Positions 18,921 to 27,883 of a stretch of 46,696 bases of DNA are shown in pieces (within the stretch, counting starts at the first letter, position 1; each line of letters starts with the position of its first letter). Origin of the DNA: Acidimicrobiia bacterium (lineage in GTDB: Bacteria; Actinomycetota; Acidimicrobiia; Spongiisociales; ZC4RG35); assembly GCA_015488325.1 (NCBI GenBank), contig WFOA01000105.1:1-46696 (forward strand), read 5' to 3'. The notes below the pieces were generated by a model. It worked only from the letters and a program-made list of their open reading frames with translations. It made no database searches and was not told where the DNA came from. A program made the translations under genes and the position numbers.

Positions 18921-20300
18921 TCAACTCCCCGGGAGACGGACGACGAAACACGCCCCGCCGCCGTCCCGGTCGCCGACGTCGATGCGTCCGCCGTGGGCTT
19001 CGGCGATCGCCTTCGCCATCGCCAGTCCCAGACCCACCCCGTCCCCTCCCCGGGCCGGGTCGGCTCGGTAGAAGCGGTCGAAGATCCGGGGGCGGTCCGC
19101 TTCGGCCACTCCGGGGCCGCGGTCGGCCACTGCCACCGTCACCGAACCGTCGTCACCGCCGACGGTCACGTCGATCGGTTCTGCTCCATGTTTGCGGGCG
19201 TTGTCGACGAGGATCCACAGCAACCGCTCCAGGGCTGCCTCGTCGCCGTGGACGACGGCCGGGCCGTCGACGACGACGGTGATGTCGGCTCCGATCCGAC
19301 TCGCCCTCGCCGCCACCGTCTCGGCGAGGACAGACATCGAGACGGGCCGTTCGTCGGCGGGGGGCGTGGATTCGGCCCGGGCGAGGGCGAGGAGACGGTC
19401 GGTGAGGTCGGCCATCCGGTCGGCTTCGGCGGCGATGTCGCCGACGGTTTCACGGCGTTCCGCCTCGTCGACGTCGGGGTGTTCGAGGAGGAACCCTGCG
19501 TTGGCGCGGATGGTGGTGAGGGGACTCCGGAGCTCGTGGGAGGCGTCCGCCAGGAACCGCCGCTGCGCCTCCAACGCGTCAGTCAGCTCACGGCGGGACG
19601 CCTGGAGGTGGTCCAGCATGGCGTTGAAACTGTCGGTGAGGCGGCCCACCTCGTCGCGGCTGCGGACCGGGGGGAGGCGGCGGGACAGGTCGCCGGTCTG
19701 TCCGATCTCGTCGGTGGTGGCCGCCAGGCGTCCGAGCGGTCGAAGAGCTCGTCCGGCGACGAGCCAGGAGACCGCCGTCGCTGCCAGCAGCGTGATCGTG
19801 GCGGACACCCAGATGACGGCCTGAAGGCCCGCCAGCTCTTCCGTCACCGACCGCACCGGTTGGGCGGCGACGATGGCGAGGGGTCCGGTCGGCGACGACC
19901 AGGCGACCGCATGGACGCGAACCTCCTCTCCGTTGGGGAGCCGGAAGGTACCCGCCGCCGACCCTTGGGTGAGGGTCTCGTCGATCATCACGGCGGGGAC
20001 CTCGGGGGGGTCCCCGCGGTAGAACCCGGTGGCGTAGAGGACCGTGCCGTCTGCCGAGACGACTTCGACGAAGGGGTCGGTGTCGCGTTCGAGGTCGACG
20101 GCCACGACCGGCGGCCCGGCGGGAAGGTCGCGTTCCTGTTCGAGGCCGGCGACGACCCGCTCCGCCAGCCCGGCCAGAGCCGTCGCCTGCTCCTCGGGGG
20201 CGCTGGCCCGGGCGCCGGCCAAGAGCAGCGCTCCGAAGCCTCCCATCGCCAGGGCGGTGACGACCGCCCCGTAGAGGGCGAGGCGGAGCCGGATCGGCAT
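18921..20300 (-). CDS. HAMP-domain sensor histidine kinase
   Basis: FLADASHELRSPLTTIRANAGFLLEH; ATPase motif DRGPGVAEADRPRIFDRFYR. Confidence 0.93.
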   Translation of the reverse strand: MPIRLRLALYGAVVTALAMGGFGALLLAGARASAPEEQATALAGLAERVVAGLEQERDLPAGPPVVAVDLERDTDPFVEVVSADGTVLYATGFYRGDPPEVPAVMIDETLTQGSAAGTFRLPNGEEVRVHAVAWSSPTGPLAIVAAQPVRSVTEELAGLQAVIWVSATITLLAATAVSWLVAGRALRPLGRLAATTDEIGQTGDLSRRLPPVRSRDEVGRLTDSFNAMLDHLQASRRELTDALEAQRRFLADASHELRSPLTTIRANAGFLLEHPDVDEAERRETVGDIAAEADRMADLTDRLLALARAESTPPADERPVSMSVLAETVAARASRIGADITVVVDGPAVVHGDEAALERLLWILVDNARKHGAEPIDVTVGGDDGSVTVAVADRGPGVAEADRPRIFDRFYRADPARGGDGVGLGLAMAKAIAEAHGGRIDVGDRDGGGACFVVRLPGS

Positions 20301-20303
20301 CCC

Positions 20304-20984
20304 TCACCCTTCCTTGAGCACGTAGCCCGCACCCCGCACGGTGTGGATGAGACGGGGTGATCCGTCCGCTTCCAGCTTCTGGCGGAGGTAGCGGACGTAG
20401 ACGTCGACGACGTTGCTGGTCGTCTCGGCGTCGAGTCCCCACACCCCGGAGAGGATCTGGGCACGTGACAGCACGATCCGGGGGTTGCGGAGGAAGAACT
20501 CGAGCACCCGAAACTCGAGGGCGGTCATCTGCAGGGGGCGGCCCCTTCGGGACACCTCCATCGCCGGGACGTCCATCTCCACGTCGGCGTAGCGGAGGAC
20601 CTCCGCGGTGGTGGCGTCGTCCTCGACGTTCCGCCGGAGGAGGCTGCGAACCCGGGCGAGGAGCTCTTCGTAGGCGAAGGGCTTCACGAGGTAGTCGTCG
20701 GCGCCGGCGTCGAGGCCCTCCACCCGGTCGGCGATGGCGTCGCGGGCGGTGAGCATCAGGATGGGGAGGCGATCGCCCGCTCGGCGGATGCGGCGGCAGA
20801 TCTCGATCCCGTCGAGGCCGGGAAGCATGATGTCGAGGATGACGAGGTCCGGGCCTTCCCGCGCTTCGTGCAGGCCCGCAGGGCCGTCGTGGACGACGGT
20901 GACTTCGTATCCCTCGTAGGCCAGGGCCCGCCGGATCGCGGCGGCGATCCGGCGGTCGTCTTCGACGACCAGGATGTGCGCCAT
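20304..20984 (-). CDS. OmpR-family response regulator
   Basis: HILVVEDDRRIAAAIRRAL; winged-helix C-terminus VVDVYVRYLRQKLE; adjacent to kinase. Confidence 0.93.
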   Translation of the reverse strand: MAHILVVEDDRRIAAAIRRALAYEGYEVTVVHDGPAGLHEAREGPDLVILDIMLPGLDGIEICRRIRRAGDRLPILMLTARDAIADRVEGLDAGADDYLVKPFAYEELLARVRSLLRRNVEDDATTAEVLRYADVEMDVPAMEVSRRGRPLQMTALEFRVLEFFLRNPRIVLSRAQILSGVWGLDAETTSNVVDVYVRYLRQKLEADGSPRLIHTVRGAGYVLKEG

Positions 20985-21031
20985 GGGGTCATGTTGGCAC
21001 CCGGAGATGAGGGGACGATGAGTCTTCGGCG

Positions 21032-21298
21032 TCAGCGGCCGGGCCGCCGGCCGGTGGTGAGGAGCACGACGACGGCGACGGCTCCGCCGAAGCTCAAGGC
21101 GACGGCGGCCGTTCCCAGCGACCTCCCGGGGGCGTCGGCGAGGTACCAGGCGCCCCAGGCGGCTGCGCCGCCGGCCGCCGCCACCGCCGTCGCCCACGTC
21201 GCCGGCCTGCGATGTTCCGGTCGCCGCCCCAGACCCCAGCCGACGACGGCGCCGTACGCCAGGGAGGCGATCACGAACCGGACGTCGTCGACGGGCAT
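21032..21298 (-). CDS. Small membrane protein, unknown
   Basis: Hydrophobic segments; ATG 21298 preceded by TAGCCT-7nt. Confidence 0.5.
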   Translation of the reverse strand: MPVDDVRFVIASLAYGAVVGWGLGRRPEHRRPATWATAVAAAGGAAAWGAWYLADAPGRSLGTAAVALSFGGAVAVVVLLTTGRRPGR

Positions 21299-21318
21299 CG
21301 GGGGGAGGCTACCCCGGT

Positions 21319-21462
21319 TCAGAGGCGGGACGACTGCTCGTCGGGGATGGGTTCGGGGACCGGTTCCTCCTGCGGTGCGCGGGGGTCGGGTTCTGCGGGC
21401 TCCCATGCCGGGGCCACCAAGGGTTCGACGATGATCACTCGCCGTCGTTCTCCGATGTCCAT
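21319..21462 (-). CDS. 47-aa small protein, not in the ORF track
   Basis: MDIGERRRVIIVEPLVAPAWEPAEPDPRAPQEEPVPEPIPDEQSSRL*; AGGAGG ideally spaced before ATG; overlaps upstream gene end by 28 nt. Confidence 0.7.
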   Translation of the reverse strand: MDIGERRRVIIVEPLVAPAWEPAEPDPRAPQEEPVPEPIPDEQSSRL

Positions 21463-22223
21463 CGTTGTCCTCCTTGTGTTTCCAGCCACCGTCCGATGGC
21501 TACCAGGTCTCCGTCGACGGGTTCCCAGGCTTCGTCGAGGTCAGCGCCGAGGGGGTCGTCGAAGAATTCGGCGACCGCTCGGGGGTCGGAGGTGGCGACC
21601 CTGCGACCCGCCGAGACGACCACCACCGCCGTCACCCGGGCGTGGGATGCCCGGTATCCGTGTTCGTGTTCGACCACCTTGCCGGACAGGGCCACCGCGC
21701 CGATGACGAAGTCGTCGGCGTCCTCGGTGAGGTGGACGTCGGCCAGCTCGTGGGGGGATTTCGCCGCGTAGATCCCACAGCCGTAGCCGTAGCCGGAGCA
21801 GGTACCGGCGAGGTGGGGGACGTCCTCGTCGTTCGGCGTCGGGCAGACGGCTTCGTGGGCGGGGTGGTCCCAGACGGTCCAGGCGCCGTGGAGCATGCCG
21901 TGTTCGACCCTCCACAGCCGGTAGCCGATCACCGGTGTCGGGGACCAGTGCTCGCCGTGGGCTCGGGCGGTGCGGTCGATGAAGTCCTCGAGGAGGGCGA
22001 CGAGGCCCTTGCGGTAGCCGGCGATCTCGGCGGCGAGGGTGGCGGCATGACGTTCGAGCCGCGAGATCTCGTCGTGCAGGTGGGCGAGTTGGATCCGTCG
22101 TCGCCGGATGTTTCGCTCCAGGCGGTCGATCTCCGGCGGGGCCGGAACCTGGTACCGCCTTCGGTACAGGTGGTAGCGGCGGGTGAGGTACTCCAGTTCG
22201 TCGTGCAGCGGAGCGGTGGTCAT
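21435..22223 (-). CDS. Uncharacterised protein: N-terminal coiled coil plus C/H-containing domain
   Basis: 262 aa; coiled-coil N-terminus; central region with EAVCPTPNDEDVPHLAGTCSGYGYGCGIYAAKSPHE. Confidence 0.8.
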   Translation of the reverse strand: MTTAPLHDELEYLTRRYHLYRRRYQVPAPPEIDRLERNIRRRRIQLAHLHDEISRLERHAATLAAEIAGYRKGLVALLEDFIDRTARAHGEHWSPTPVIGYRLWRVEHGMLHGAWTVWDHPAHEAVCPTPNDEDVPHLAGTCSGYGYGCGIYAAKSPHELADVHLTEDADDFVIGAVALSGKVVEHEHGYRASHARVTAVVVVSAGRRVATSDPRAVAEFFDDPLGADLDEAWEPVDGDLVAIGRWLETQGGQRWTSENDGE

Positions 22224-22248
22224 CGGGCTCTCTTCGGGACCCGACCCA

Positions 22249-22282
22249 ACCTACGGCATCGAACAGGTGTTCGTCAACCGTG
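22249..22282 (-). promoter_or_regulatory. Promoter with LexA-like box between -35 and -10
   Basis: Minus strand TTGACG-18-TAGGTT; TCGAACAGGTGTTCGT at 22259-22274 matches the actinobacterial LexA consensus TCGAAC-N4-GTTCGA at 11 of 12 fixed positions. Confidence 0.6.
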
Positions 22283-22405
22283 ATTCCGTGGTGAGATTTC
22301 GCGCACTGGGCCGGTGGCCCCGGCGGGTGAGGTGCGATCCCCCGATGGGGGGCTGGCCCGGCGACGGTCCGTGCCCTACGTTGGTGCCCCCGACGGAGAC
22401 ACGCT

Positions 22406-23308
22406 ATGGCTCATCGACGGGTGCTCCTCGCCATCGCCGGGGACAGCGCCGCCGGCAAGACGACGATCAGCGACGGCCTGGCCGAGATCATCGGCCGAGA
22501 CCGGGTGACGGTGGTGTGCTCCGACGACTACCACAAGTACGGCAGGAAGGCCCGGGCCGAACGCGACATCACCCCGCTCCACCCCGACTGCAACTATCTC
22601 GACATCCTCGCCCAACACCTCGAACTCCTCCGAGCGGGTGAACCGATCCTCAAGCCCGTCTACAACCATTCCTACGGGGAGCTCGACCCGCCCGAATACG
22701 TCGAGGCTCGGGACATCATCGTCGTCGAGGGCCTCCATCCGTTGGCGGAGCGTCGACTCCGACAGGTCTTCGACGTGAAGGTGTTCCTCGATCCGCCCCT
22801 CGAGCTGCGGACCCGCTGGAAGATCAGACGCGACGTGGCCAAACGGGGATACACCCCCGACGAGGTGCGGGCGGCCATGCAGCGACGGGAAGCCGACTCG
22901 AAGGCCTTCATCGCACCCCAGCGGGCCTTCGCCGACATCGTGGTGACCTTCTACGAGGGCGAGGGCAGGGCCGGAGACGACGAACACCTCGACGTCCGAC
23001 TGGTCCTTCGGCCCACCCTCGCCCACCCGAACCTGGAGCACCTCCTCCCCCCCGACCACGGTCCGATCCGCCAGCGGCTGGGACGTGACGAAGGCCGTCC
23101 CGTCGACTTCCTCGAGATCGACGGTTCGGCGCCAGGCGAGGAGATCCGGCGGCTCGAAGACGCCATCTACGCCCATTTCTGGGGCGACCGGAACGCCATG
23201 CCGCCCGCCGTGGGGCGGGTCGACGAACGCCACAGCGGGCCCCTTGCCCTCACCCAGCTCCTCATCGCGGGGCACGTCCTCACGGCACGGTCGCTGGTGG
23301 CCGCCTGA
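22406..23308 (+). CDS. prk: Phosphoribulokinase
   Basis: LLAIAGDSAAGKTTISDGLAEI; YNHSYGELDPPEYVEARDIIVVEGLHPL. Confidence 0.92.
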   Translation: MAHRRVLLAIAGDSAAGKTTISDGLAEIIGRDRVTVVCSDDYHKYGRKARAERDITPLHPDCNYLDILAQHLELLRAGEPILKPVYNHSYGELDPPEYVEARDIIVVEGLHPLAERRLRQVFDVKVFLDPPLELRTRWKIRRDVAKRGYTPDEVRAAMQRREADSKAFIAPQRAFADIVVTFYEGEGRAGDDEHLDVRLVLRPTLAHPNLEHLLPPDHGPIRQRLGRDEGRPVDFLEIDGSAPGEEIRRLEDAIYAHFWGDRNAMPPAVGRVDERHSGPLALTQLLIAGHVLTARSLVAA

Positions 23309-23333
23309 CGAATGGGTCGTCGGCCGCGGCGGT

Positions 23334-24014
23334 TCACGCCGCTCCGGCTTCGGCCTCCAACACGTGGCGGAGCTGGCGTACCGCGGCGGCCTTGCCGTCG
23401 GGATGGCCGAGGATGCCCGAGCCGGAGATGAACACGTCGGCGCCGGCCCGGGCGGCGTCGCCGATCGTGTGGGCTTTGATCCCCCCGTCCACTTCGAGCC
23501 GGGCGGTGGAGCCGATCTGGTCGAGCATCGCTCGGGCCCGGGCGATCTTGGGGAGCATCGAGCGGATGAAGGACTGTCCGCCGAAGCCGGGGTTGACCGT
23601 CATGATGAGGAGCAGGTCGATGTCGCCCAACACGTCGCGGATCGCCTCCACAGGTGTGGCCGGGTTGATGGCCACCGCCGGTTTCGCCCCTGCTTCGGCG
23701 ATCAGCCCCAGGGTCCGGTGGAGATGCACGGTGGCTTCGGCGTGGACGATCACCGTGTCGCACCCGGCCCGGACGTATTCGGAGACGTAACGTTCGGGCT
23801 CTTCGATCATCAGATGGGCTTCGAAGGGGAGGTCGACACGTTCCCGACCCGCCGCCACGACGTCGGCGCCGAAGGTGAGGTTGGGGACGAACCGTCCGTC
23901 CATGACGTCCCACTGCACGCCGTCGACACCCGCCGCCTCCAGCTCGGCGAGTTCGTCTCCGAGTCGCATGTAGTCGGCGCCGAGGACCGACGCCACGATC
24001 TGGTGTCGGGTCAT
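23334..24014 (-). CDS. rpe: Ribulose-phosphate 3-epimerase
   Basis: IVASVLGADYMRLGDELAELEAAGVDGVQWDVMDGRFVPNLTFG; MTVNPGFGGQSFI. Confidence 0.95.
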   Translation of the reverse strand: MTRHQIVASVLGADYMRLGDELAELEAAGVDGVQWDVMDGRFVPNLTFGADVVAAGRERVDLPFEAHLMIEEPERYVSEYVRAGCDTVIVHAEATVHLHRTLGLIAEAGAKPAVAINPATPVEAIRDVLGDIDLLLIMTVNPGFGGQSFIRSMLPKIARARAMLDQIGSTARLEVDGGIKAHTIGDAARAGADVFISGSGILGHPDGKAAAVRQLRHVLEAEAGAA

Positions 24015-25021
24015 GCCGCCTCGTCCATGCCGGGATCGTAGGCGCCTCGGGCGGCGGCCGCGTTCGCTCGGGCCCGGTGCAGCAGCCGCCGTTGAGCGTC
24101 TTCGACCCGGCTCGGATCCCCCGCCCAGGTCTCGAGGGCTGCCCGCTGGAGCGCCCGCCCGTAGGAGAAGGTGAGGGTCCAGGGTGCATCGGGGAAGAGG
24201 CGGTTCATGGCGTCGAGCCGGACGGTGGCGTCGATGTCGGACTGTCCGCCGGACAGGAAGGCGATCCCTGCGACGTTGGGGGGGACCACCTCACCCAACG
24301 TCTCCACCGTCGCCCGGGCCACCTCGGCGGGCGAGGGCCGCTCGTCGGAGTCGAGCCCGGGCACGACCATGTTCGATTTGAGGACGATCCCCGACAGGTC
24401 GACCCGGTGGGTCGACAGTTCGGCGAACACCCGGCCGAGGACCCGGGAGGTCGCCTCGGCGCAGGCGCGAAGGCCGTGGTCGCCGTCCATCAGCACCTCG
24501 GGTTCGACGATGGGCGTCATGTCGGCCTCCTGGCAGAGGGCGGCGTAGCGGGCGAGGGCGTGGGCGTTCGCCTCGATGCACCCCCGGGAGGGTCGACTCT
24601 GGCCGACGGCGATCACCGCCCGCCATTTGGCGAAGCGGGCGCCCAGGTCTGCGTATTCGGCGAGGCGTTCCCGCAGGCCGTCGAGGCCTTCGGTGACCTT
24701 CTCGCCGGGGTGGCGGGCCAGCGCCGTGGTGCCGATGTCGACCTTGATCCCGGGGACGACCCCGGCGTACGCGAGGACCTGGGGCATGGGCGTTCCGTCG
24801 TCGGTGGTCTGGCGGATCGTCTCGTCGTAGAGGATCGCAGCCGAGATGTACTCGCCGAGCCCGGGGGTGGTGACGAGCAGCTGGCGGTAGCGGCGGCGCT
24901 GCTCTTCGGTTTGGTCGATGCCGAGGGCGGCGAAACGGCGGTTGCAGGTGCCGTTGCTCTCGTCCATGGCGAGGATGCCTCTGCCGGGGGCGACCATGCG
25001 GCGCGCCGTCTCCCTGTGCAT
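24011..25021 (-). CDS. Class I fructose-bisphosphate aldolase
   Basis: GRGILAMDESNGTCNRRFAALGI; FLSGGQSDIDATVRLDAMN; LTFSYGRALQ. Confidence 0.93.
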   Translation of the reverse strand: MHRETARRMVAPGRGILAMDESNGTCNRRFAALGIDQTEEQRRRYRQLLVTTPGLGEYISAAILYDETIRQTTDDGTPMPQVLAYAGVVPGIKVDIGTTALARHPGEKVTEGLDGLRERLAEYADLGARFAKWRAVIAVGQSRPSRGCIEANAHALARYAALCQEADMTPIVEPEVLMDGDHGLRACAEATSRVLGRVFAELSTHRVDLSGIVLKSNMVVPGLDSDERPSPAEVARATVETLGEVVPPNVAGIAFLSGGQSDIDATVRLDAMNRLFPDAPWTLTFSYGRALQRAALETWAGDPSRVEDAQRRLLHRARANAAAARGAYDPGMDEAA

Positions 25022-25123
25022 GTGCTCCTCCCTGTTCGGCGTCGCCGGAAACGTATCGGCGGGCGGGGAGGTCGCCCATCCCGGAGTCGGGGGATCGGCG
25101 CTCACCGAGTCGGGGAGGTCGGT

Positions 25124-26047
25124 TCACGGCTTCGGTGATGGTCCCCGATGCTCGATGGTGGGGTGGCGCTCCGACGCCCACGACATGAGGGCGATGCGGA
25201 AGGCTTCGGCGGGGGCGGAGAGATGCCGGTCGGTCCGCCACACCACGTGCCAGCGTCGGTTCAGCGGGAACCCGGGAAGGGGCACCGACACCAGCGTCCC
25301 CCGTTCCAGGTCTTCTTCCACCGCCAGTTGGGGCATCACCGCACAGCCCAGGCCTGAACGGGCTGCGGCCCGGATCGCACCGTTGGAGCCGAGGGTCATG
25401 GTCCGGGGCTCGATGCCGCTTTGGGCGAGGGCCTCTTCGACGGCGGCCCGGGATCCGGAGCCTTCTTCCCGGATGAGCAGGGTGGCGTCGGCGAGGGCGG
25501 CGACGTCGTCTGCTCGGGCGAGGGGATGGGAGGGCGAGCAGACGAGGTGGAGGGGGTTCTCCAGGAACGGTTCGGCGTGGAGGTCGAGACCGCCGGGCGG
25601 TCGCCCCATGACGGCGAGGTCGACGACACCGTCGACGAGGTGCCGTCGGGCGTGGGCCCGGTTGGTGACTACGAGGCGGATGTCGACGGCCGGGTGTCGG
25701 GCGTGGTACCGCTCGAGGACTTCGGGGATCATGTGTTCCCCGGCGGTGGTGACGGCGAGGAGGCGGAGCCGTCCGGCCAGCTCCTCGCCCAGGTCGACGA
25801 CGGCCTGACGCGCCTCGTCGAGGAGGCCGAGGATCCGGGTGGCGTACCGGTAGGCGGTCTCCCCGGCGGGGGTGAGGCTCCGGGCCTTGCCGCGGCCGCT
25901 GAACAGGGGGCTTCCCAGCTCCCGCTCGAGGGCACGGAGGGTGGCGGACACCGACGGTTGGGAGACGAACAGGTGGCCGGCCGCCCCGGTGACGCTGCCG
26001 GCACGGACCACTTCGACGAGGACTTCGAGCTGCCGGAGGGTGATCAC
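25124..26047 (-). CDS. cbbR: LysR-family regulator, probable CbbR
   Basis: ITLRQLEVLVEVVRAGSVTGAAGHLFVSQPSVSATLRALERELG; divergent from cbbL; GTG start 26047. Confidence 0.85.
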   Translation of the reverse strand: MITLRQLEVLVEVVRAGSVTGAAGHLFVSQPSVSATLRALERELGSPLFSGRGKARSLTPAGETAYRYATRILGLLDEARQAVVDLGEELAGRLRLLAVTTAGEHMIPEVLERYHARHPAVDIRLVVTNRAHARRHLVDGVVDLAVMGRPPGGLDLHAEPFLENPLHLVCSPSHPLARADDVAALADATLLIREEGSGSRAAVEEALAQSGIEPRTMTLGSNGAIRAAARSGLGCAVMPQLAVEEDLERGTLVSVPLPGFPLNRRWHVVWRTDRHLSAPAEAFRIALMSWASERHPTIEHRGPSPKP

Positions 26048-26082
26048 CAGACCAAAGTACATAAAGAAGTGTTGATGGACAA
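26048..26082 (-). promoter_or_regulatory. cbbR promoter: TTGTCC-17-TACTTT, 6 nt before GTG
   Basis: Hexamers read in the AT-rich cbbR/cbbL intergenic region. Confidence 0.6.
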
Positions 26083-26090
26083 ATAGAAAA

Positions 26091-26100
26091 CAATCGATTG
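26091..26100. promoter_or_regulatory. Palindrome CAATCGATTG between cbbR and cbbL; candidate regulator site
   Basis: Perfect 10-bp dyad in the divergent intergenic region. Confidence 0.4.
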
Positions 26101-26150
26101 GAACTTGCGTCTTCGGGGGGATACGTTGAGCGTCCCTGGCAGGAGGACCG

Positions 26151-27584
26151 ATGACCGACCAGAGACTCTTCGACGCCGGAGTGAAGCCCTACCGTGACAC
26201 CGGGTACTACGACCCCGACTACGTCCCGGCGGAGACGGACGTGCTCGCCGCCTTCCGTCTCACCCCCCAACCCGGCGTGCCGCCCGAAGAGGCAGGGGCC
26301 GCCGTCGCCGGAGAGTCGTCGACCGCCACCTGGACGACCGTGTGGTCCGACTACATGGTGGACCTCGACCGGTACAAGGCGAAGTGCTATCGGCTCGATC
26401 CCGTACCCGGACGTGACGGCCAGTACATCGCCTACATCGCCTACGACCTGGACCTCTTCGAAGAAGGTTCGATCGCCAATCTGGCGTCGTCGATCGTCGG
26501 CAACGTCTTCGGGTTCAAAGCCCTGCGCGCCCTGCGCCTGGAGGACCTCCGCCTGCCCGTCGCCTACCTCAAGACCTTCCCCGGTCCACCCAACGGCATC
26601 CAGGTGGAACGGGACCGGCTCGGCAAGTACGGGCGTCCCATCCTGGGGGCGACCATCAAGCCGAAACTCGGGTTGTCGCCCAAGATGTACGCCCGGGCGG
26701 TGTACGAATGCCTGCGGGGCGGGCTCGACTTCACCAAAGACGACGAGAACATCAACTCCCAGCCGTTCATGCGATGGCGGCACCGGTTCGAGTTCGTCGC
26801 CGAAGCGATCCGCAAAGCCGAAGAGGAGACCGGAGAACGCAAAGGCCACTACCTGAACGTCACCGCCCCCGACGTCGAACAGATGCTGGAACGGGCCGAG
26901 TTCGCCAAGGAATGCTCTCCGATCATCATGGTCGACTTCCTCACGGTGGGGTTCAGCGCCTTCCAGACCCTCTCGAACTGGTGCCGCCGCAACGGCGTGC
27001 TCCTGCATCTGCACCGGGCGATGCACGCCGTCAGCACCCGCCAGCGCGACCACGGGATCCACTGGAGGGTGTACGCCAAATGGGCGCGGATGATCGGAGG
27101 GGACCACGTCCACAACGGGACCGTGGTCGGCAAGCTGGAGGGCGACCGGAACGCCACCGTCGCCATCAACGACCTGCTGCGTGAAGACTTCGTCCCCGTC
27201 GACCCGGCACGCGGGATCTACTTCGACCAGCCGTGGGCGTCGATCCCGGCGATGTTCCCGGTCGCGTCAGGTGGCATCCACGCAGGCCAGGTCCCCGAAC
27301 TCGTCTCCATCTTCGGCGACGACGTGGTCCTCCAGTTCGGAGGCGGCACCCTCGGCCACCCCCGAGGCAACGCCGCCGGCGCGACGGCGAACCGGGTGGC
27401 GGTCGACGCCGTCGTCAAGGCCCGCAACGAAGGTCGGGACATCCTCGCCGACGGGCCGGCGATCCTCGAAGAGGCCGCCCGTCGGTCCCCGGAGCTGGCG
27501 GACGCCCTCGACCTGTGGGGCGGGGTGACCTTCGAAGAGGCCGACCCCACCAACGTGCTGGACCCCGTGGAGGTGTCACGATGA
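26151..27584 (+). CDS. cbbL: RuBisCO large subunit, Form I-like
   Basis: [79 protein letters not shown]; catalytic residues all present. Confidence 0.97.
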   Translation: MTDQRLFDAGVKPYRDTGYYDPDYVPAETDVLAAFRLTPQPGVPPEEAGAAVAGESSTATWTTVWSDYMVDLDRYKAKCYRLDPVPGRDGQYIAYIAYDLDLFEEGSIANLASSIVGNVFGFKALRALRLEDLRLPVAYLKTFPGPPNGIQVERDRLGKYGRPILGATIKPKLGLSPKMYARAVYECLRGGLDFTKDDENINSQPFMRWRHRFEFVAEAIRKAEEETGERKGHYLNVTAPDVEQMLERAEFAKECSPIIMVDFLTVGFSAFQTLSNWCRRNGVLLHLHRAMHAVSTRQRDHGIHWRVYAKWARMIGGDHVHNGTVVGKLEGDRNATVAINDLLREDFVPVDPARGIYFDQPWASIPAMFPVASGGIHAGQVPELVSIFGDDVVLQFGGGTLGHPRGNAAGATANRVAVDAVVKARNEGRDILADGPAILEEAARRSPELADALDLWGGVTFEEADPTNVLDPVEVSR

Positions 27585-27883
27585 CGACCCGACTCGAGAC
27601 GTTCTCGTTCCTGCCGCCCCTGGACCGCCGCGACGTACGGCTTCAGATCGAGCACATCCTCGCCGAGGGGTGGCTGCCGATCGTCGAATACGGCACCGAC
27701 CCCACCCAGTTCCTGTGGTCGTGGTGGAAGCTGCCCCTCATGGAAGCGACCGTCGAACAGGTGGTGGAGGAGATCGACGCCTGCGCCCACGCGCATCCCG
27801 ACGCCTACGTCCGGCTGGTCGGGTGGGACGCCGCGGGCGGGCAGCGTCCCCGGATCGCTTTTGTCGTCCGTCGACCACGATGA
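27581..27883 (+). CDS. cbbS: RuBisCO small subunit
   Basis: [32 protein letters not shown]...[12 protein letters not shown] overlap with cbbL. Confidence 0.95.
   Translation: MTTRLETFSFLPPLDRRDVRLQIEHILAEGWLPIVEYGTDPTQFLWSWWKLPLMEATVEQVVEEIDACAHAHPDAYVRLVGWDAAGGQRPRIAFVVRRPR

Noticed and set aside
22306-22355. Short GC hairpins upstream of prk (GGGCC/GGCCC, CCCCCGATGGGGG)
   Set aside because: Stems of 5 bp only; upstream of the likely prk promoter and no riboswitch-like architecture.
24291-27113. 940-aa minus-strand ORF antisense to cbbR/cbbL
   Set aside because: Low-complexity Arg/Pro/Gly translation, no family motifs, overlaps confidently called genes.
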